Shown: positions 34,997-44,967 of the stretch, one piece after another | How positions within the stretch are numbered: position 1 is the stretch's first letter | Layout of the letters: each line of letters opens with the position of its first letter | Origin: Odoribacter splanchnicus DSM 20712 | Lineage (GTDB): Bacteria; Bacteroidota; Bacteroidia; Bacteroidales; Marinifilaceae | Direction of reading: 5' to 3' | NCBI RefSeq assembly: GCF_000190535.1 | Contig: NC_015160.1 | Span: forward strand, 682,001-746,000 | DNA length: 64,000 nt | Made by a program: the position numbers and the translations under genes | Notes under the pieces: model-generated | The model's database searches: none | The model's input: the letters and a program-made list of their open reading frames with translations, nothing else | Told to the model about the DNA's origin: nothing

Positions 34997-36214
34997 CTAA
35001 GCGGCTCTGGCAGTAAATAAAATGAGTTCTTTGAAAATTTTGTCAATTAATGTCGTGTCCGGCTGAATACCGAACACGCAAATAAATCGTTCAAGCATAT
35101 ACGCATTGTGTATGAAAGACTTGCAAGAGGATATGGAATAGGCTATTCCGAGCCTCTTACATGCCGCTTTGGCCAAGTTGACAGCAGCAAGCGATGCATT
35201 GAAGTGAAAATCCAACTTTCTGAAGTCAGTTGACTGACAGTTGGTAATTCCAGCATGCTGCTTTCCATCTCTAAAGCAAAATTCCAATTGGAACCTGGTT
35301 CTGTAATAATCCAGGACTTCGCGTCCATCCATGGAATCGTCTGTAGAGAAATAAAGTTGCCACTTGTCTGTCCTCCCGTCCATCGGATACCGGACGGCCA
35401 AGGAAACATACCTTTTGAGGGCTTTTACATATACCCTCAATCCGTATAGTTTTCCCTTGTTCACCTCATATTCCTTGCACCGGGTCAAATCCAGATTGGC
35501 AAAGTCGATTTTGCCGTCAAACCACTTGGGATGCCCACGTTTTCCTGTTTTCTTTTCCAATGTCGGATAGTACAGGACCACGTCGTTCCTAAAGCGGCTG
35601 ATGACATGGAAATCGTTCTCGCACATAGGCGTTATGAAAGTTTCCTTGGAAAAGAATGCGTCTGCAACCACCGTTCCGGATATGCCCTGTAGCTTGTCTT
35701 TTCTACTGATAAGATAGCTGCTATACCAGTCAACCAGGTTCTTGCCCATATTATCCAAGGTCTTACAGTCCGGCGTCTGAATGGAGCCTAAAGTCATGCA
35801 TTCATGGTTGTCGATGTCAATGACACCGATGCCCATGATTTCCAATCCTCGCTTATAATCCCCGGCACAGCCTGACCGGAAGTAACCGATCCAAGGTGTC
35901 TTATGACCGGACTTGGGGATATAGGAAGGATCGATGGCGATGGCTTTTCTTTTGCCTGTGAGATGCTTGCCGATGATAGAGGCGTTGAACGCAAACCAGT
36001 CGAAAGTCTCATTCTCAAAAAGGTTACGGTAGGTCTGTTCCGAAAAACATCCATACCTGCCCAATTGGAGGAAGTTTATACGATCCGGGATGGCCATGAA
36101 TAATTTCATGGTGTCCATGAACGTTTTTTCAAAAGGTTTGTGTATATTCACGACTGATTTGAGAGCCGACAGGCACTCGGATTGGTATTGCATAAGGAGT
36201 GTTTCTTTAGTCAT
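34997..36214 (-). CDS. IS4-type transposase
   Basis: 405 residues. DDE residues are seen in AIDPSYIPKSGHKT (first Asp), VVADAFFSKETF (second Asp) and YYRTRFQLEFCFRDGKQ. The last contains the Y-(2)-R-(3)-E-(6)-K signature of the IS4 superfamily, including the catalytic Glu. The protein is uninterrupted. I could not find matching terminal inverted repeats in the AT-rich flanks (34.85-35.0 and 36.2-36.4 kb), so the element borders stay undefined. It lies between the sigma gene and fecR. Confidence 0.85.
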   Translation of the reverse strand: MTKETLLMQYQSECLSALKSVVNIHKPFEKTFMDTMKLFMAIPDRINFLQLGRYGCFSEQTYRNLFENETFDWFAFNASIIGKHLTGKRKAIAIDPSYIPKSGHKTPWIGYFRSGCAGDYKRGLEIMGIGVIDIDNHECMTLGSIQTPDCKTLDNMGKNLVDWYSSYLISRKDKLQGISGTVVADAFFSKETFITPMCENDFHVISRFRNDVVLYYPTLEKKTGKRGHPKWFDGKIDFANLDLTRCKEYEVNKGKLYGLRVYVKALKRYVSLAVRYPMDGRTDKWQLYFSTDDSMDGREVLDYYRTRFQLEFCFRDGKQHAGITNCQSTDFRKLDFHFNASLAAVNLAKAACKRLGIAYSISSCKSFIHNAYMLERFICVFGIQPDTTLIDKIFKELILFTARAA

Positions 36215-36412
36215 AATTAGATGAGTAGTTAACTTCTAATTTACTAAAAATAAACGAATTATGCAATACTTTTCACCTTTATTATCAGCAGGTTAGCCCA
36301 TTTTTTCAGCACATTTCTTCATGCTTAACCATTCGTTTTTGACAACATATCAATGACCTCTTTAATGTTTTCGAACCGACTTTTGCCGGTTCTATTGTTT
36401 AACTTTTAATTT

Positions 36413-36432
36413 TTCGGTAAAAATTTACCGAA
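36413..36432. repeat. Near-perfect 20-bp palindrome upstream of fecR
   Basis: TTCGGTAAA (36413-36421), AA, TTTACCGAA (36424-36432), ending 7 bases before the first fecR ATG. A weaker hairpin (GAACCG/CGGTTC) lies at about 36373-36392. Either could bind a regulator or fold in the leader RNA. Confidence 0.7.
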
Positions 36433-36439
36433 GTATTGA

Positions 36440-37621
36440 ATGATATTTATGGAAGATATAGGTTTTGATATTGACGAAAGGATACTGCGGGTATTGAACG
36501 GTGTTGCATCTTCCCGAGAGAAGGCCTCGTTGGACGAATGGTTCCAAAGCTCGGTTGAACACGAGGATTATTACAGAGAAAGGGTACGTGATTTTCAAAG
36601 AATAAAAATGTTGGTGAATATAACTCGGGCAGAAGATATGAAACAACAGGTTTGTAAGACTCTGAATAAAGCTGTCCGGAAACAGACTAAAGCGAAAATA
36701 CGGATGTCTAGAAGAGGCTGGTACAAAATTGCCGGAATGGCAGCGATATTGATTGTCGGTTTTATGGTCAGATTTCATGATAAAAATACCTCCCATGATC
36801 ATCTTTTGAAACAACCAATTATTTATCCGGGGAAAAGCGTGGCTACGATCACACTGGCCAATGGAGAAGAGTTGGAGGTAGGTAATCGTGGTCTGAATGT
36901 ACGTGAGGAAAACGGTATGTTTTTAAAACTGGATTCTACAGTAATTACCTATTCGGGCAAACAAGCCGATTCCGGAAAAGTCGTTTATAATACACTTACA
37001 GTTCCGGCCGGGGGAGAATATCGATTGGTTTTATCCGACGGAACGAAAGTATGGATGAATGCGGATTCCAAACTGAAGTATCCGGTTGCTTTCGGGCAAA
37101 GTCAGCGGGAAGTTTTTTTGGAAGGAGAAGCTTATTTTGACGTAAAAAAAGACCCGGAGTATCCTTTTACCGTACATACTTCGAGGGGTGACGTTCAGGT
37201 ATTAGGTACAGGCTTTAATATCAGAGATTACCGGGGAGAAGCCCGGGTGGTAACGACTCTGGTAGAAGGTAAGGTGGTTTACAAGGCATCGGAACGACAT
37301 GAAGCTGTGATTATTTTGCCGGGATACCAGTTGATAGACAATGGTTATGAAGAACTCGCACCTCAAGAAGTAGATGTTGAGATGTATGTCGGATGGAAGG
37401 ATGGGAGGTATATTTTCGAGGACGCTACTTTGGAAGAAATCATGCAAGTATTATCCAAGTGGTATAATGTTACGGTTTTCTATAAAAATGAAAAAATGAA
37501 AAATCTTCATTTTACTGGAGACATAGAAAGATACGAAAATATCAATGATTTTCTTCATTTTATGGAATTGGGGGGGAAAGTCGTTTTTAATATTCAGGAT
37601 AAAACTATAATTATAGAATAA
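36440..37621 (+). CDS. FecR-family anti-sigma factor
   Basis: 393 residues from the ATG at 36440; ATG at 36449 (MEDIGFDIDERILRVL) is equally likely. An N-terminal cytoplasmic helical domain (about 1-90) would hold the sigma factor. One transmembrane helix follows at about 95-112 (IAGMAAILIVGFMV). The periplasmic FecR domain includes TLTVPAGGEYRLVLSDGTKVWMN, in parts, and GEAYFDVKKDP, and a C-terminal DUF4974 domain ends the protein. It relays a signal from the STN domain of the downstream SusC-type receptor to an ECF sigma factor. The nearest such factor is on the opposite strand at 34196. Confidence 0.92.
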   Translation: MIFMEDIGFDIDERILRVLNGVASSREKASLDEWFQSSVEHEDYYRERVRDFQRIKMLVNITRAEDMKQQVCKTLNKAVRKQTKAKIRMSRRGWYKIAGMAAILIVGFMVRFHDKNTSHDHLLKQPIIYPGKSVATITLANGEELEVGNRGLNVREENGMFLKLDSTVITYSGKQADSGKVVYNTLTVPAGGEYRLVLSDGTKVWMNADSKLKYPVAFGQSQREVFLEGEAYFDVKKDPEYPFTVHTSRGDVQVLGTGFNIRDYRGEARVVTTLVEGKVVYKASERHEAVIILPGYQLIDNGYEELAPQEVDVEMYVGWKDGRYIFEDATLEEIMQVLSKWYNVTVFYKNEKMKNLHFTGDIERYENINDFLHFMELGGKVVFNIQDKTIIIE

Positions 37622-37704
37622 AGAGAGAACACAGGTGAAGGTTTGGCGGCTGACACCTATGTTCTCGGATAAACTTCAGTATTCACTAAAATTTAGACAA
37701 AGCT

Positions 37705-40700
37705 ATGAAAAAAAATGATGGCTGTGGGCAAAGTGTCCCCATAAGTTTTACTTTGTTATTACGAATTATGAAATTGGGTCTTATTTTTTTGGTTGTTTTG
37801 AATTTTTCTTCATTTGCAATCACCCGGGCTCAAGAGAAACGGGTTTCCTTGAGTATGGAAAATGCTGAATTGCATCAGGTGTTGAAAAAATTTAAACGAC
37901 AAACGGGGGTGCGTTTCTTTTATAACGGGGAGAGACTGAAAAAAGTTACCCCGAAGAAGGTAAATATTCATGACCTGGAGTTGGAAAAAGCTTTGGAAGA
38001 AGTGTTGGAAGGTACCGATCTGACCTGGAGTTTCTGGAAAGATGTGGTGGTTATCAAGGATCGGGAAGAAAATCCGGAAATCAAAGCGGTGACCGAAAAA
38101 GAAAAGCATTTGGTTAAGGGTACGGTGAGAGATGAAAAAGGTGAATCCCTGCCAGGGGTTTCCGTTCTAATTAAAGGAACATCCATTGGTACCGCAACAG
38201 ATATTGATGGGAGATTCATCTTTTCGATACCAGTCGGAAAATATGTATTACTGTTTTCAATGGTTGGAATGGAATCTAAAGAAATTGTTATTGATAATAA
38301 CAAGGAAATTTCAGAAATTGTTGTTGTATTGAAGCTGGCAAAAAATGAGCTGGAAGATGTTGTCGTGACGGGTATCTTTAAAAAAAATAAAGAATCTTAT
38401 ACTGGAGCAGTAAGTACTATCACTGAAAAAGAGTTGAAAACATTTGGTAATAAAAACCTATTGACCACAATTGGCAATATTGACCCTTCTTTCAATATAC
38501 TAAGTAACAATGAAATGGGATCTAACCCAAATTATCTGCCGGACATCCAAATTCGTGGAGCAGCCAGTCTGCCCAATTTGGAAGAGTTGCAAGACAATAG
38601 CAAAACCAGTATTAATCTTCCACTCATCGTATTGGATGGTTTTGAAATCACTTTGGAACGGATGATGGACTTGGACGCCAATGAAGTTGCTAGTATCACA
38701 TTATTAAAAGACGGTACCTCCACTGCCATTTACGGATCTCGGGGAGCTAATGGAGTTGTAGTTATCACCACCAAAGAGCCTGAAATGGGGAAATTGGCAT
38801 TGACTTATAATGGAAGTGTCAATATCGAAGTCCCCGATTTGACAGAATACCGTTTGTTGAATGCCAAAGACAAGTTGGAATTGGAACAACTTTCGGGATA
38901 TTATGAAAGTTATTCTCCTTCTAGAGACTATTTGTTAAAAACCAAATATACATCCATCTTGGCCGATGTAGAAAGGGGAGTGAACACCTATTGGCTATCC
39001 AAACCGTTAAGAACGGGCGTAGGTCATCGCCATAACCTCCGTTTGGAAGGTGGAGACAAAAGTTTCCGTTACTCTGCTTCCATTCAATACAATAACGTAG
39101 CTGGAGTTATGAAAGATTCTGACCGCAACAATTTCAATGCAGGAATCACTTTGACCTATCACCATGAAAAATTAATCTTCCAGAATGCGTTGACCATCGG
39201 TCTTACTAAATCCAACGATTCTCCTTACGGTTCATTTTCCGATTATACACAATTAAATCCTTACTGGAAACCATATGATGACAATGGAAAAATCGTCAAA
39301 TTGTTCGATAATGACACCGACTATTGGGGAGGATTAAGCAGTTTGCCTAGGAATCCTCTATATAACGCTACTTTACATTTGTTAAAGCAACAGCAATATA
39401 CCAACATCACCGACAACTTCTCCATTGAATGGAGACCATTTGAAGGATTTATTGCTCGCGGAAGAGCCGGGATTTCCACCCAAAGTTCTGAATCGGACGA
39501 TTTTAAACCGGCACAACATACTGATTTTGAATCAGAACAATATAAAACCGATAGTGGAATTTTTAGAAAAGGACACTACAATTACGGTACCAGTAAAACT
39601 TACGATTACGATTTTGCCTTGACCTTGAATTACTCCAAAATATTTGCCGACAAACACCTGCTCTATATCGGTTTGAATGTTGATCTGACTCAGAAAAAAT
39701 ATAGAAACTACAACTTCGTAGTAGAAGGATTTGTAGAAGAAACATTGGATTTCCTCTCCGCTGCTTTACAATACCAAGAGAATGGCAAACCAACAGGTTC
39801 TGAAAACATCACTCGACGGATGGGTATCGTTGGAAACTTAAACTACTCTTTCGATGACCGTTATTATGTAGATTTTGCTTACAGAACAGATGGCTCTTCT
39901 CAATTCGGAAAAGACAAAAAATTTGCACCATTCTACTCTGCCGGTATTGGTTGGAACATTCATAACGAAAAATTCATGAAATCGGTTGATTTTATCGATC
40001 GTCTGAAATTAAGAACTTCTTACGGACAGACTGGTTCTCAAAATTTCAGTGCCTACCAAGCCATCTCCACTTACTCTTACTATTTAAACGACCGCTACTA
40101 TCAATGGATGGGAGCTTATCAAAAAGCGTTGGGCAATCCTAATTTGGAATGGCAAAAAACTGACAAATACAATTTAGGAATTGAAATCAATACATTCAAT
40201 AACTGTTTGAATTTCATCGCAGATTTTTATTTGGAAAAAACCTCTAATTTGCTTTCTTCTTTGGAGTTACCGTTGTCTAACGGATTTACCTCTTACGTAG
40301 AAAATATTGGTAAGGTGGAGAATCGTGGATATGAATTGAAAGCCACCGGATTTTTGATTCGGGACACCGAAAGAAGATTAATCTGGACTTTGACCGGTTC
40401 GTTGGTACACAACCAAGATAAGATCGTTAAACTATCGGATGTTCTTAAATCGGAATACTCTAAACGGTTGCTGGAAGGAGGAATCCTACCGAATAAAGTG
40501 CTTCGGGAAGGAGAATCCCAAAATAGCATTTATGCAGTTCGTTCCATGGGTATAGATCCCAGCACCGGACGCGAAATGTTCTTAAAACAAAATGGTGAGA
40601 TATCTTATACTTGGGATGCAAATGATCGGGTATATTGTGGAGTTAGTGAACCGAAATACCGGGGGAATTTCAGTACCATGTTCCGTTGGCGTGACCTTTC

Positions 40701-41106
40701 TATCAACTTATCGTTTGCCTATCGTTTGGGAGGGCAATTGTATAACTCCACTTTAGCTTCCAAAGTGGAAAATGCAGACAAACGATACAATGTAGACGAA
40801 AGGGTATTTACTGACCGTTGGCAAAAAACGGGTGACCAGACCCTATTTAAAGGATTGAATAACGAATCTAGTACTTATGCAACCACTCGTTTTGTACAGG
40901 ATGAACGCACTTTAATTGGTCAAAACCTGTACATTAGCTACGAGTTTTTGAATAATCCTTGGTTACAGAAACATTTAGGCATACAGACCTTGACATTAAG
41001 CGGAGACCTGAGCGATTTGTTCTATTGGTCGACCATTAAACAGGAAAGAGGATTGTCTTATCCATTTTCTCGCCGTTTCTCCTTTTCATTATCCATGCGA
41101 TTCTAA
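37705..41106 (+). CDS. SusC/RagA-family TonB-dependent outer-membrane receptor with STN domain
   Basis: 1133 residues. A signal peptide (about 1-43) is followed by an STN signalling domain (~45-115). A carboxypeptidase-regulatory-like domain (VKGTVRDEKGESLPGVSVLI) starts near 133, a plug (with LLKDGTSTAIYGSRGANGVV) lies near 330-350, and a 22-strand barrel ends in FSLSMRF. The STN domain means it also signals through FecR. It imports a large nutrient together with the SusD-like partner 10 bases downstream. Codon choice looks host-like up to about 38.13 kb and different afterwards (see findings). The substrate is not evident. Confidence 0.95.
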   Translation: MKKNDGCGQSVPISFTLLLRIMKLGLIFLVVLNFSSFAITRAQEKRVSLSMENAELHQVLKKFKRQTGVRFFYNGERLKKVTPKKVNIHDLELEKALEEVLEGTDLTWSFWKDVVVIKDREENPEIKAVTEKEKHLVKGTVRDEKGESLPGVSVLIKGTSIGTATDIDGRFIFSIPVGKYVLLFSMVGMESKEIVIDNNKEISEIVVVLKLAKNELEDVVVTGIFKKNKESYTGAVSTITEKELKTFGNKNLLTTIGNIDPSFNILSNNEMGSNPNYLPDIQIRGAASLPNLEELQDNSKTSINLPLIVLDGFEITLERMMDLDANEVASITLLKDGTSTAIYGSRGANGVVVITTKEPEMGKLALTYNGSVNIEVPDLTEYRLLNAKDKLELEQLSGYYESYSPSRDYLLKTKYTSILADVERGVNTYWLSKPLRTGVGHRHNLRLEGGDKSFRYSASIQYNNVAGVMKDSDRNNFNAGITLTYHHEKLIFQNALTIGLTKSNDSPYGSFSDYTQLNPYWKPYDDNGKIVKLFDNDTDYWGGLSSLPRNPLYNATLHLLKQQQYTNITDNFSIEWRPFEGFIARGRAGISTQSSESDDFKPAQHTDFESEQYKTDSGIFRKGHYNYGTSKTYDYDFALTLNYSKIFADKHLLYIGLNVDLTQKKYRNYNFVVEGFVEETLDFLSAALQYQENGKPTGSENITRRMGIVGNLNYSFDDRYYVDFAYRTDGSSQFGKDKKFAPFYSAGIGWNIHNEKFMKSVDFIDRLKLRTSYGQTGSQNFSAYQAISTYSYYLNDRYYQWMGAYQKALGNPNLEWQKTDKYNLGIEINTFNNCLNFIADFYLEKTSNLLSSLELPLSNGFTSYVENIGKVENRGYELKATGFLIRDTERRLIWTLTGSLVHNQDKIVKLSDVLKSEYSKRLLEGGILPNKVLREGESQNSIYAVRSMGIDPSTGREMFLKQNGEISYTWDANDRVYCGVSEPKYRGNFSTMFRWRDLSINLSFAYRLGGQLYNSTLASKVENADKRYNVDERVFTDRWQKTGDQTLFKGLNNESSTYATTRFVQDERTLIGQNLYISYEFLNNPWLQKHLGIQTLTLSGDLSDLFYWSTIKQERGLSYPFSRRFSFSLSMRF

Positions 41107-41116
41107 ATTTGATACT

Positions 41117-42532
41117 ATGAAACAGATAAATTACATACTCATAATGTTGCTGCTGTGTTGTATCACTGCATGTAACGATTGGTTGGAGGTTGCTCCACAA
41201 GCTGAAAAAGAAGAGGCTGAAATGTTTGAAAAAGAAGTAGGATTCCGAAATGTTTTGATTGGCGCATACATCCGCATGAAGTCGAATAACCTGTATGGAG
41301 AAGATCTGACTTACGGAAGCATAGAAATGTTAGCACAACATTGGACTAATACTGACGATTTAGGCAAATATTTAAAAGCTTATAATTACGAACAGAGTGT
41401 TGTGGAAACTAAAATCAATAGTTTCTATGGAAATCTATACAAAGTAATTGCTGATGTCAATGGCCTATTAAATAACATCGATGCTCGAAAAGAGATGTTC
41501 GAGGGCAATAACTTCGAAATTATCAAAGGAGAGGCATTGGCTATCCGGGCTTTTTGTCACTTCGATGTATTGCGCCTATTCGGTCCCATACCGACTAATT
41601 TGCCCGAAGGAACCATTCTTCCTTACGTCACTACAGTCTCTATTGTCCCTAATCGTTTAGTCTCCTATAACGATTTTACTACCAAATTATTGGCTGATTT
41701 AGATGAAGCCGAAAGATGTTTGGAAGGGAATGACCCAATTCTTACAGCTTCTATCAAAGAGTTAAGTACATTGGAAGTGGCTCAAGACGATAATTTCTTG
41801 TGTGACCGTCAAATGCGTATGAATTATTATGCTGTTTGTGCCTTAAAAGCTCGCGTACAGTTGTGGTTAGGGAACAAAAATGAAGCATTGAAATATGCCC
41901 AAAAAGTAATTGATGCCAAAGATCCCAATGGCAACGTGATGTTCCGTTTGGGCTCTGCCACGGATTGTGCCAATGGAGACTTAATCTTCTCTTCTGAACA
42001 CATCTTCAATTTGAACGTGTACAATCTGAGTGATTTTAAAATTAGTGCTGCTAATACATTCTACACCAATAGCACGGCACTAAAATATTTCTGGGCTTCG
42101 GAAACCACAGACATTCGTCGTGGGAAAATGTGGAAAGAGGTATATGACAATTATTGGTGGACCTATTACTACTATATGACCAAATATACCCAAGCTACCA
42201 ATATGCCGGTTTGGGCTAAAAACTCTATTCCTTTATTCCGCTTGGCTGAAATGTATCTGATTGCGATGGAATGTGGATCTATCCAAAATGCAAACGACTT
42301 ATATAAAGAAGTGTGTATTGCTCGCGATATTACTCCGGTAACTTTTGGCAGCACGGAAGAATTATCAGAAACGTTGATTTTAGAATACAATCGGGAATTT
42401 TACGGCGAAGGACAAGCTTTCTATGCTTACAAACGTTTGGGTAGAAGCAAAATTTTCGGAACCTCTACCGTCGGATCTGCATTAATCTATGTATTGCCTT
42501 TACCGAAAGCAGAAAGTCTTTACATCCAATAA
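41117..42532 (+). CDS. SusD/RagB-family nutrient-binding outer-membrane lipoprotein
   Basis: A 471-residue lipoprotein. The lipobox ITAC puts the lipidated Cys near residue 19, followed by NDWLEVAPQAEKEEAEMFE. The family's helical (TPR-like) body includes GEALAIRAFCHFDVLRLFGP, the most conserved SusD segment, and ends with a C-terminal ...EFYGEGQAFYAYKRLGRS region. It forms the lid of the SusC pore and binds the substrate outside the cell. Confidence 0.94.
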   Translation: MKQINYILIMLLLCCITACNDWLEVAPQAEKEEAEMFEKEVGFRNVLIGAYIRMKSNNLYGEDLTYGSIEMLAQHWTNTDDLGKYLKAYNYEQSVVETKINSFYGNLYKVIADVNGLLNNIDARKEMFEGNNFEIIKGEALAIRAFCHFDVLRLFGPIPTNLPEGTILPYVTTVSIVPNRLVSYNDFTTKLLADLDEAERCLEGNDPILTASIKELSTLEVAQDDNFLCDRQMRMNYYAVCALKARVQLWLGNKNEALKYAQKVIDAKDPNGNVMFRLGSATDCANGDLIFSSEHIFNLNVYNLSDFKISAANTFYTNSTALKYFWASETTDIRRGKMWKEVYDNYWWTYYYYMTKYTQATNMPVWAKNSIPLFRLAEMYLIAMECGSIQNANDLYKEVCIARDITPVTFGSTEELSETLILEYNREFYGEGQAFYAYKRLGRSKIFGTSTVGSALIYVLPLPKAESLYIQ

Positions 42533-42544
42533 ATTGAATATCAT

Positions 42545-43381
42545 ATGAAAAAAGTAACATATTTATTTATACTGTTTTTGGGCATTGCATCTACAGGATG
42601 CCAGGAAGAAAAAGGATTCTTGTTTCAAGATGTCACACGTATCAGTTTTAGCCCGAAAGAAGCGGGGAATTACGAAATGACCTACTCTTTCATTTGGGGA
42701 ACTCAAAATCGAGACACCGTTTATTTGCCTGTCTCTATCTCCGGAAGAACGGCTGACCACGATCGTCAGATTGAAGTTGTGCAAATTCCGGGATATGATG
42801 TTACCTACAATTACGATGATCAAGGCTATTTGACTGATTCTATCATTACGGAATGGAGCAATTCTGCCGTTGCCGGGAAACATTATATCGCCTTTGATGA
42901 TGCTGAAGCAAAAGCATTATTGAAAATCAAAGCAGGAGAGATTACCGGATATGTTCCTGTCATAGTTCTCCGTAATACCTCTTTGAAAACAGAAAAAGTT
43001 CGTCTCCGAATACAATTGGTGGCTTCCAACGATTTGGAATTGGGGCAAGCTAAAAATTTAATTATGCTGTTAAATATTTCAGATCAATTGGAACAACCTG
43101 TTAATTGGACTCGATATAGCACTGCACAGAGCTATTTGGGCACCTACAGCAAACCGAAACACGAACTGATGATCAAGGTATTGCAAGACAAAGTGGACGA
43201 AGAGTGGTTGGAGCAGATGGCCAATGATCGACCGAATCTGATTTTTTGGAGAGGAAAATTCCAGGAAGCATTGAATGCCTTCAATAACGACCTGGTAAAT
43301 ATCGCCAGTGGAAAAGCTCCTTTGCGAGAAGATCCGAACGATAGCAATAGTGCAGAGGTTACTTTTCCAAGCAACGTTTAA
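42545..43381 (+). CDS. DUF4843 family lipoprotein
   Basis: 278 residues with lipobox ASTGC (Cys at 19) and the typical start EEKGFLFQDVTRISFSP. Beta-sandwich patterns include DTVYLPVSISG and ITGYVPVIVLRNTSLK. DUF4843 proteins accompany SusC/SusD pairs in Bacteroidetes and are thought to be surface accessory proteins. No enzymatic motif is seen. It is tightly spaced in the operon. Confidence 0.87.
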   Translation: MKKVTYLFILFLGIASTGCQEEKGFLFQDVTRISFSPKEAGNYEMTYSFIWGTQNRDTVYLPVSISGRTADHDRQIEVVQIPGYDVTYNYDDQGYLTDSIITEWSNSAVAGKHYIAFDDAEAKALLKIKAGEITGYVPVIVLRNTSLKTEKVRLRIQLVASNDLELGQAKNLIMLLNISDQLEQPVNWTRYSTAQSYLGTYSKPKHELMIKVLQDKVDEEWLEQMANDRPNLIFWRGKFQEALNAFNNDLVNIASGKAPLREDPNDSNSAEVTFPSNV

Positions 43382-43409
43382 TCAGATGATTTATTTTAAT
43401 TGACAAATT

Positions 43410-44918
43410 ATGAGAATATTACATTTTATATTTACCTTGTGTATAGCCTGTTTAGAAATCGCCTGTTATGAAGATAAAGGCAATTACGACTATACAGACA
43501 AATTGGAAATCACTGTTTCGGGAATACAAGAAGCCTACAACCGAACTGTTGGCGAAACCATTTCACTAAAACCCCAAATTACACCGGCCAATCGGGAATA
43601 CGACTGTTTTTGGGGTATTATCGCATTCAACAGTGGCTCCAACAACATAGACACTATCTCTTATGAACAGGACTTGGATTACAAGATCAGTTTAAGAACC
43701 GGAAGTTATAATTTGCTTTTCTGTGCAAAGGACAAAGCAACAGGTATTTATGCTTATGAGAGATACAACCTGACCGTGGGAACAGAAACCACAGATGCTT
43801 GGTGGGTCCTAAAAGAAAATAGCAATGGCACCGATTTGGATTTGATTACTCCTACCAAAACCATGCCCGATTTTATCTCCAGTATCAACGGTAAACAGAT
43901 GGCCGGAGCTCCGGTATCTTTAGCTTTCACTCTTTATTATAGCGAATTCGATTCAACAACGAACACTAACGTAAAGATTAGTTCTGTCTTTGTCGCTAGC
44001 GAACAGGACATTGTGGCTTTAGACTATTATAGTGGAAGATTAATCAGAGATTATGACAACTTCTTCTATGAATTCCCTCAAAATCGGAAAGTAACCCACC
44101 TGTTTAATGGTCCTAGTGATATTCACGCTGTGATTGACAATCACGTCTACACCATCCCAGCGATGAAAAGTAGTGCCCCTTACACCCGATTTTCAATTAA
44201 AGTGGACGGCAATTACCAGTTGTCTTCTCAATACCATGCTGTCGGGGCAAAACAACCGCTGTTGTATGATGAAATCTCTTCCTCTTTCTGTAGCGTAACA
44301 AGAGGAACTTCCCTTCTAATGTACACAGATAACTCGGGCATTTCACCCAACAACATGAATATGGAATTAATTTTCATAGGTAGTAGATCTCCCAATATAT
44401 ATGCTCCAGGAGACGTGGCATATGCTATCATGAAAAATGGAAACCAATATTACTTGATAAACATAGATGGTACCCTCATCAATCGAGTAAACAGCAATCC
44501 CATCAAAGAAATGGTAAAGATTCCTTCCGATAAGGGAGTATTGAATGCAGATTTTAGAACACTCAATGAAAACAACGATATCATTTATTATACCAAAGGT
44601 AATGACATATTTGCTTGTAAACTAGATACTTTTGAAGAGATTCCTCAGAATCTGGGCATTGGCAGTGGAGAAACTATCACCTATATGGAGTATGTTAAAT
44701 TTGCTCCTTATGGTGGTAATACGGACTGGTTTGATTATGTTGTCATTGCTACCCACCAAAACGGACAATACAAACTCTACTTGCATCCGATACAAGCCGG
44801 AAATATTCAGCCGGCAGAGAAAGTATACACTGGAGAAGGCAAAGTAAAAAAAGCATTATTTATCAAATTGGTACAATTTTCTTGGGGAACGGGAGTGCAC
44901 GATTCTATCAGTTCTTAA
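43410..44918 (+). CDS. PKD-like family lipoprotein
   Basis: 502 residues with lipobox LEIAC and the family start CYEDKGNYDYTDKLEITVSG. The N-terminal part (~25-125) reads as a PKD/Ig-like domain (VGETISLKPQITPA). The rest is beta-rich, possibly a propeller (repeats such as YNLLFCAKDKAT, DIVALDYYSGRLI and YYLINIDGTLI). Its place after DUF4843 in a SusCD operon suggests a surface-exposed binding protein. Substrate unknown. Confidence 0.85.
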   Translation: MRILHFIFTLCIACLEIACYEDKGNYDYTDKLEITVSGIQEAYNRTVGETISLKPQITPANREYDCFWGIIAFNSGSNNIDTISYEQDLDYKISLRTGSYNLLFCAKDKATGIYAYERYNLTVGTETTDAWWVLKENSNGTDLDLITPTKTMPDFISSINGKQMAGAPVSLAFTLYYSEFDSTTNTNVKISSVFVASEQDIVALDYYSGRLIRDYDNFFYEFPQNRKVTHLFNGPSDIHAVIDNHVYTIPAMKSSAPYTRFSIKVDGNYQLSSQYHAVGAKQPLLYDEISSSFCSVTRGTSLLMYTDNSGISPNNMNMELIFIGSRSPNIYAPGDVAYAIMKNGNQYYLINIDGTLINRVNSNPIKEMVKIPSDKGVLNADFRTLNENNDIIYYTKGNDIFACKLDTFEEIPQNLGIGSGETITYMEYVKFAPYGGNTDWFDYVVIATHQNGQYKLYLHPIQAGNIQPAEKVYTGEGKVKKALFIKLVQFSWGTGVHDSISS

Positions 44919-44967
44919 AATGAATGATACGTTTAAGTAAAATACTTCTTACAACAATATTCAAAAT

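Noticed and set aside
34850..36400. Terminal inverted repeats of the IS4-type element
   Set aside because: I compared both AT-rich flanks by eye and found no convincing matching ends, so no borders are given.
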